9,683 bases of DNA. Origin: an uncultured Veillonella sp. Lineage in GTDB: Bacteria > Bacillota > Negativicutes > Veillonellales > Veillonellaceae. Below, in pieces: positions 6,071 to 9,683 of this stretch. The notes beneath the pieces are model-generated. The model worked only from the letters and a program-made list of their open reading frames with translations. It ran no database searches and was not told where the DNA came from. The stretch's first letter is position 1, and each line of letters starts with the position of its first letter. Made by a program: the position numbers and the translations under genes. The stretch covers positions 1 through 9,683 of the forward strand of contig URQX01000063.1 of NCBI GenBank assembly GCA_900550175.1, given 5' to 3'.

Positions 6071-6195
6071 AAGGTGTACACTAATGGAACTCCTTACTCT
6101 TTTAGCTACTTATAGTATACATTATTTTAGGATTTTGTCTATTATCCTCACAAAAAATCATATCTTTCTTTATGAATATTTTCAGGCATATATAA

Positions 6196-6969
6196 CTAAA
6201 TATAAAACTCGATTTTGTCTTCTTTTGCTAGTTGGAATTGTTCGAAGATATGGTTACGTATATTAACAAAGTTCGGCGATGTACGGTCTGTTCGGTCGAT
6301 GATGTTCACAGGGATGATAGTTTGTACACGACCTGGATTTGCCGCTAGTACTACGACGCGATCCGCAAGAACTACGGCTTCTTCAATGTCGTGGGTAACA
6401 AATACAACCGTTTTACCTTCTTCGCGGCAGATGCGAGAGATTTCGTCTTGCAAGTTGATACGTGTTAATGCATCGAGGGCGCCTAACGGCTCGTCCATGA
6501 AGATAATATCTGGATCTACCGCTAGTGCACGGGCAATGGATACACGTTGTTGCATGCCCCCAGATAGTTCTGCAGGATAGCGATTGCGAGCGTGATCGAG
6601 GCCTACCATTTTAACGTATTTATCGATGATAGCGGGACGCTCTTCTTTAGGCACCTTTTTACTTTCAAGGCCTAACTCAATATTGCTTTCCACCGTACGC
6701 CACGGCAACAAGCCATAATTTTGGAATACCGTTACATATCTGAGTTGAGGCGCTTTCACCTCTTCACCATCGATAGTAATGGACCCAGATGTAACGAGCT
6801 CAAAGCCCGCTATAGCGTTTAATAGCGTACTTTTACCGGAACCAGAAGGGCCTAAGAGGCAAATAAACTCGCCCTTTTCAATATCTAGATTAATATCTTC
6901 AAGAATGGTGAGTGGTTCCCCATCTTTCATAAATTCCTTGTGTGCATTGCGCACCGAAATGTAACCCAT
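6196..6969 (-). CDS. ABC transporter ATP-binding protein, NitT/TauT (SsuB/TauB-like) family
   Basis: This is the 257-residue cytoplasmic ATPase of the importer. It has Walker A GPSGSGKST (40-48), a Q-loop glutamine in VFQNYGLLPW (Q83), signature LSGGMQQR (135-142), Walker B DIIFMDEP (154-161) and the switch histidine in VTHD (H193). The segment QNYGLLPWRTVESNI and the length (~255) are typical of the nitrate/sulfonate/taurine group. It would power the permease encoded immediately upstream. The ATG at 6967-6969 has AGGAGG at 6977-6982, which overlaps the permease stop codon (6981-6983); the 11-bp gap suggests translational coupling. The C-terminal tail (about 215-257) is not a recognised regulatory domain. 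The substrate cannot be told from this subunit. Confidence 0.96.
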   Translation of the reverse strand: MGYISVRNAHKEFMKDGEPLTILEDINLDIEKGEFICLLGPSGSGKSTLLNAIAGFELVTSGSITIDGEEVKAPQLRYVTVFQNYGLLPWRTVESNIELGLESKKVPKEERPAIIDKYVKMVGLDHARNRYPAELSGGMQQRVSIARALAVDPDIIFMDEPLGALDALTRINLQDEISRICREEGKTVVFVTHDIEEAVVLADRVVVLAANPGRVQTIIPVNIIDRTDRTSPNFVNIRNHIFEQFQLAKEDKIEFYI

Positions 6970-6980
6970 GAGGCCACCTC

Positions 6981-7733
6981 CTATTTCTCAATACCCCAAC
7001 GTTTGTAAATCCATTTTTCGATGAGGGATACGCCCCAATCGAGTAAAAGCCCAACGAAACCGATGGTTAAAATGGCTACCATCAAAAGATCGTTACGCAA
7101 GTTGTTTCTCATATCGATAATGAGGAAGCCAAGACCTGTTTGGGAGCCTACCATTTCCCCTGTTACAAGGAAGATCCACGCCGTACCGAGAGCGATGTGA
7201 AGACCAGATGCAATGCCAGGAAATACGGCAGGCAATACGATTTTAAATAACAATTCTGGCTGTTTAATACCAAAGTTGCGCGCCACCTTGATATATACAG
7301 GATCGATATTTTGAATAGCAGACACTGTAGACAACAGCACTGGGAAGAACGCTGCGATAAAGATGATAACGATAGCTGGTGCTTGACCGATACCGAAGAA
7401 GAGAACGATAAACGGCAACCACGCCACAGGAGAAATTGGTCGAATGACTTGAACGATTGGATTGATGTAGTTCCAAATCCCCTTATACCACCCCAAGATA
7501 AGGCCGAAGAATACGCCAGCCACAACAGAAATGATGTAACCGATGAAGAACCGTACTAAACTATCTGCAATATCCTTAAAGAGGACACCGTCTCCAATGA
7601 GTTCACCAAAGCCGACCAACACCTTATACGGCGTTGGCAATAGCGCTTCGTTAAAACCGCCGAGGCGAACGATTAACTCCCAAATTAGCCAAGCTGCGAT
7701 AAATGAGCCCGGCACATATGTATATTTCTTCAT
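6981..7733 (-). CDS. ABC transporter permease, NitT/TauT (SsuC/TauC-like) family
   Basis: This 250-residue inner-membrane protein is the translocation subunit of the importer. It has about six hydrophobic segments: residues 8-24, 60-83, 104-116, 119-139, 168-192 and 216-236. The cytoplasmic EAA-type coupling loop for the ATPase is at about 150-178 (ARNFGIKQPELLFKIVLPAV followed by FPGIASG). The TGEMVGSQTGLGFLI segment and the terminal LLDW...LIEKW...RWG pattern are typical of SsuC/TauC permeases. The ATG at 7731-7733 is preceded by AGGAGG (7740-7745), which overlaps the stop codon of the binding-protein gene (7744-7746). This is the second gene of a three-gene operon; the dimeric permease would receive substrate from the upstream lipoprotein. 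Confidence 0.95.
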   Translation of the reverse strand: MKKYTYVPGSFIAAWLIWELIVRLGGFNEALLPTPYKVLVGFGELIGDGVLFKDIADSLVRFFIGYIISVVAGVFFGLILGWYKGIWNYINPIVQVIRPISPVAWLPFIVLFFGIGQAPAIVIIFIAAFFPVLLSTVSAIQNIDPVYIKVARNFGIKQPELLFKIVLPAVFPGIASGLHIALGTAWIFLVTGEMVGSQTGLGFLIIDMRNNLRNDLLMVAILTIGFVGLLLDWGVSLIEKWIYKRWGIEK

Positions 7734-7743
7734 GGTCCCCCTC

Positions 7744-8697
7744 CTATGGTAACAATGATGTATCTACAAACTCTGAATAGGTCGGCACTTTTTTGATTAA
7801 ATCAATATGTGTCATATGATGCACAAGCGCATTATAACGGTCCTCTGTAAGGGCTAAATCTTTAAACCCAATCACTTTGAGGGAACGTTCAATAACTTGG
7901 TCATTAAACTTCATATACTTTGAGGAAATCTCCTCTTGTGCCTTTGGATGCTCGTCTAAATATGTACCTGCATCGAGATAGGCTTTTGTGAAAGCTTTTG
8001 CCAAGTCATGATGTTCATCGACGAATTGACCATTAAACACAAGGGCACAGCAAATATTATCATGCCAGAGATGGTCAGGATCTTCGAAGACCTTCCCAGT
8101 TCCCATTTCAAGGGCTAGAGAGCCAAATGGTTCGGCTACACTATACCCAGCAATTTGACCTACCGATAGAGCAGATGGCATTTCTGGAGGGCTCATTTCT
8201 ACGATTTGTACATCTTTTTCAGAAAGACCCGCTTCTTCAAGCATGCAATCCACGAGAACTTTTTGAGTAGATTGTTTATGAGGGATAGCAAAGGATTTGC
8301 CTTTTAAGTCTTGAACGGAGTTAATATCCTTATTGACGATGATAATATTACCCTCTGTATGACCAAGAGCAGCAGCACGAACATCAATGCCTTGTTCACG
8401 AGCCTTTACACCAAGTTCAACAAGAACAGCTGCGGCATCTACCTTACCAGTATTTAACGCATCCATAAGCTCTGGCCAAGATCCATATTTAACAAGCTCT
8501 ACATGTACAGGACCATCTGCCGTTTCCAGCTCTTTTGTAGCAAATACTGGTAATGCATGAGTAATTGGTAAATAGGCTACGCGTACAGTCTTTAATTCTT
8601 GTGCCGTCTTTGGTTTATGGTATTCATGATAACCATAGGCTATGCAGCCAATAACCAAGAGAACTACTCCGATGATTAGATACCATGTCTTCTTCAT
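7744..8697 (-). CDS. ABC transporter substrate-binding lipoprotein, NitT/TauT (NMT1/NrtA-like) family
   Basis: A 317-residue periplasmic-side binding protein, the first gene of the importer operon. The N-terminus MKKTWYLIIGVVLLVIGC is a signal peptide ending in a lipobox (VIG-C18), so the mature protein is probably lipid-anchored. The fold signature of the NMT1/NrtA-like group is clear: TVRVAYLPITHALP (37-50), SWPELMDALNTGKVDAA (73-89), a lobe-2 start LKGKSFAIPHKQST (131-144) and GYSVAEPFGS (184-193). The family binds nitrate, sulfonates, taurine, bicarbonate or pyrimidine precursors; nothing here fixes the ligand. The ATG at 8695-8697 was chosen because GAGGGG (8703-8708) lies five bases upstream and a normal signal peptide starts there. 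The frame is open to an ATG at 8746-8748, which would add 17 Cys-rich residues before the signal peptide and lacks a ribosome binding site. Confidence 0.92.
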   Translation of the reverse strand: MKKTWYLIIGVVLLVIGCIAYGYHEYHKPKTAQELKTVRVAYLPITHALPVFATKELETADGPVHVELVKYGSWPELMDALNTGKVDAAAVLVELGVKAREQGIDVRAAALGHTEGNIIIVNKDINSVQDLKGKSFAIPHKQSTQKVLVDCMLEEAGLSEKDVQIVEMSPPEMPSALSVGQIAGYSVAEPFGSLALEMGTGKVFEDPDHLWHDNICCALVFNGQFVDEHHDLAKAFTKAYLDAGTYLDEHPKAQEEISSKYMKFNDQVIERSLKVIGFKDLALTEDRYNALVHHMTHIDLIKKVPTYSEFVDTSLLP

Positions 8698-8760
8698 AAC
8701 TTCCCCTCTTTCTACCTCACAACAAGGGGCGTTTTTGACACATGTCATTTTTCACACTTT

Positions 8761-8790
8761 TCTAAAACCTAGATGAAGTCTGGTTCTAGA
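8761..8790 (-). promoter_or_regulatory. Hairpin in the 5' leader of the ABC importer operon
   Basis: On the minus strand UCUAGAACC and GGUUUUAGA pair over nine positions (one G-U) around a 12-base loop, about 25 bases into the predicted transcript. An imperfect palindrome, TGACA-tg-TGTCA, follows at about 8737-8748. The leader is about 120 nt, long enough for a small regulatory RNA element, but I cannot match it to a known riboswitch class: the TPP consensus does not fit, and there is no T tract to make it a terminator. Confidence 0.4.
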
Positions 8791-8821
8791 ATACCTTGTC
8801 TTCTAAACTTATTTATACCCT

Positions 8822-8850
8822 ACTATATCAATATGTATTAATTATGTCAA
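8822..8850 (-). promoter_or_regulatory. Sigma-70 type promoter of the ABC importer operon
   Basis: On the minus strand, a perfect -35 TTGACA (8845-8850), a 17-bp spacer and -10 TATAGT (8822-8827, five of six). Predicted start near 8815, giving a leader of about 118 nt before the ATG at 8697. This is one of the two best promoter matches in the window. Confidence 0.82.
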
Positions 8851-8916
8851 TAAAACACAGTAATATTGTAGGTATTATTATTTAAGTACGAAATACATCA
8901 ATATAGACCAAATAAA

Positions 8917-8960
8917 TATAGTAGTCTAAGTATAGTAGTCTAAGAATATGAACTACTATA
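8917..8960. repeat. Tandem and inverted TATAGTAGT repeats upstream of the importer promoter
   Basis: The 14-bp unit TATAGTAGTCTAAG occurs twice, exactly and head to tail, at 8917-8930 and 8931-8944. A reverse-complement half, ACTACTATA, follows at 8952-8960, 12 bp after the matching TATAGTAGT (8931-8939). The cluster sits about 65-110 bp upstream of the -35 element in DNA with no other apparent role. That is where activator binding sites are often found, so an operator is a reasonable inference; the protein is unknown. Confidence 0.65.
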
Positions 8961-9020
8961 TCTACAAAACGATTTAGCACTCCAGCTTTAGCAATACTAT
9001 AAATAAGTACTCTATCACTA

Positions 9021-9058
9021 AACAAAAAGCAGGTAGTATCCATTGGATACTACCTGCT
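9021..9058 (-). terminator. Strong Rho-independent terminator of the membrane-protein gene
   Basis: Perfect 14-bp stem, AGCAGGTAGTATCC (9028-9041) with GGATACTACCTGCT (9045-9058), and a 3-base loop, followed on the minus strand by TTTTTGTTTAG. It lies about 65 bp after the stop codon of the gene at the right edge and isolates it from the importer operon. Confidence 0.92.
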
Positions 9059-9060
9059 AC

Positions 9061-9090
9061 CAGCTTTAATATTTTCAGCTTTAATGTTTT
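9061..9090. repeat. 15-bp tandem direct repeat next to the terminator
   Basis: CAGCTTTAATATTTT (9061-9075) is followed directly by CAGCTTTAATGTTTT (9076-9090), one substitution apart. A shorter third copy, CAGCTTTA, lies on the other side of the terminator at 8983-8990. It lies in the 3' untranslated region of the right-edge gene. No function is evident. Confidence 0.6.
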
Positions 9091-9123
9091 TCACTTATTG
9101 TTAGATTGTATGTAAAAATTCAC

Positions 9124-9683
9124 TTAAAACAGTGTCTTTTTATTTAGTATATATACTTCTGCTGTACCAGCTTCGCTAGACTCAGATACATTTGGGTAGA
9201 TAGTAGACTGACGGAAGTGCTTGATTTCACCTTTTGGAACGATGAGCATTAGAGGTTTACCAGAGGCGATTATCTTGTTAAATTCCTCTTCGTTAACTTG
9301 TTCCATAAGATATTTCTTTGACCACTCGGCACTGCGTTTTTTAATTTTATCTCGATCATCCCAGCGACTTTCATCACCGTTGATTTTAATAATCTTATGA
9401 CCTGTATAGTATACGGCGGATGTACTGTACCCGTTGTAGTAATAGATATCCCCATCATAGGAGTCTACCACAGGCACTACATCGATATTACTACGCTGTT
9501 TTACAAATGGTTCTAACCCTTCTACCACAACAATGGAAGAAATAACCATCGTACCTAGGACAATGACACTAACAAGACGATACCCTTTTTTCGTATACCA
9601 TGCGTGGAATAAAAGGATTACGGCTACGGCCGCCACAACATAGAGCAAGAAGTAGAAGCCCCATGGAGCGAAGAATGATCCCG
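9124..9683 (-). CDS. Unrecognised membrane protein, C-terminal part (5' end outside the window)
   Basis: The reading frame stays open from the stop codon (9124-9126) to the right edge of the window, giving at least 185 residues. The TTG at 9646-9648 is only an internal codon: upstream residues continue GSFFAPWGFYFLL into the first visible hydrophobic stretch, so the true start lies beyond the edge. Two membrane helices are visible (about the first 28 residues, and RLVSVIVLGTMVISSIVVVEGL). A hydrophilic domain of about 130 residues follows, with a Tyr-rich patch (DIYYYNGYSTSAVYY), a charged helix (DRDKIKKRSAEWSKKYL) and a beta-rich end. By charge distribution (Lys-rich link between the helices) the tail is probably extracytoplasmic. 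I do not recognise the family. A strong terminator follows. Confidence 0.75.
   Translation of the reverse strand, partial: GSFFAPWGFYFLLYVVAAVAVILLFHAWYTKKGYRLVSVIVLGTMVISSIVVVEGLEPFVKQRSNIDVVPVVDSYDGDIYYYNGYSTSAVYYTGHKIIKINGDESRWDDRDKIKKRSAEWSKKYLMEQVNEEEFNKIIASGKPLMLIVPKGEIKHFRQSTIYPNVSESSEAGTAEVYILNKKTLF

Noticed and set aside
5998..6087. Minus-strand 29-codon frame starting at a GTG with AAGGAG upstream
   Set aside because: It reads straight through the 11-bp terminator stem, which explains most of its sequence; chance start signal.
6060..6266. 68-codon plus-strand frame beyond the importer operon
   Set aside because: It begins within the terminator hairpin, runs into the ATPase gene on the opposite strand and has no promoter or ribosome binding site.
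8698..8748. Upstream ATG that would extend the binding protein by 17 Cys-rich residues
   Set aside because: No ribosome binding site, and it would put a charged segment before a normal lipoprotein signal peptide; the ATG at 8695-8697 with GAGGGG is better.
8698..9123. Possible small gene or known riboswitch in the 426-bp gap
   Set aside because: No open frame with a ribosome binding site longer than a few codons on either strand; the leader does not match the TPP consensus. Promoter, repeats and terminator account for the visible structure.
9646..9648. TTG as the start of the right-edge membrane protein
   Set aside because: The frame remains open and hydrophobic to the window edge, so the gene is truncated by the window and this codon is internal.

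Overview
The window looks like ordinary chromosomal DNA from a member of the Negativicutes, most likely a Veillonella. This is inferred from the moderate-to-low GC content, strong AGGAGG-type ribosome binding sites, the Firmicutes-type yybS-gdpP pair, and an RNase J with a long Arg/Thr/Asn-rich N-terminal extension. No database search was possible. All eight genes I can support lie on the minus strand, so the window is transcribed right to left. There are no RNA genes, mobile elements, phage genes or CRISPR arrays.

Layout in the direction of transcription: (i) 9124-9683, the C-terminal part of an unrecognised membrane protein that runs off the right edge, followed by a very strong terminator. 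(ii) 8698-9123, a 426-bp intergenic stretch with that terminator, two sets of short tandem repeats, a consensus-like promoter and a structured leader. (iii) 8697-6196, a compact ABC importer operon of the NitT/TauT (nitrate/sulfonate/taurine) type: substrate-binding lipoprotein, permease, ATPase. Ribosome binding sites overlap the preceding stop codons, and a bidirectional terminator lies about 130 bp beyond the last stop. (iv) 5945-5154, a uracil-DNA-glycosylase-superfamily protein. (v) 4988-3909, a zinc ribbon/DUF805/NTF2-like membrane protein with its own terminator. (vi) 3517-1382, ribonuclease J behind a leader of roughly 300 nt rich in hairpins, ending in a strong terminator. (vii) 1185 to the left edge, a DUF2232 (YybS-like) membrane protein followed by the first 69 codons of what is probably gdpP, the c-di-AMP phosphodiesterase, driven by a near-consensus extended -10 promoter.

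Functionally the window joins nutrient import (substrate not readable from sequence), probable DNA repair, RNA turnover and probable second-messenger (c-di-AMP) control. These appear to be separate transcription units and not one system. I found no clear novel defence or mobile system. The most interesting material is the disordered basic extension of RNase J, its multi-hairpin leader with a terminator-like element and a competing pairing arm, the repeat cluster upstream of the ABC importer promoter, and the unusual domain fusion in the DUF805 protein.
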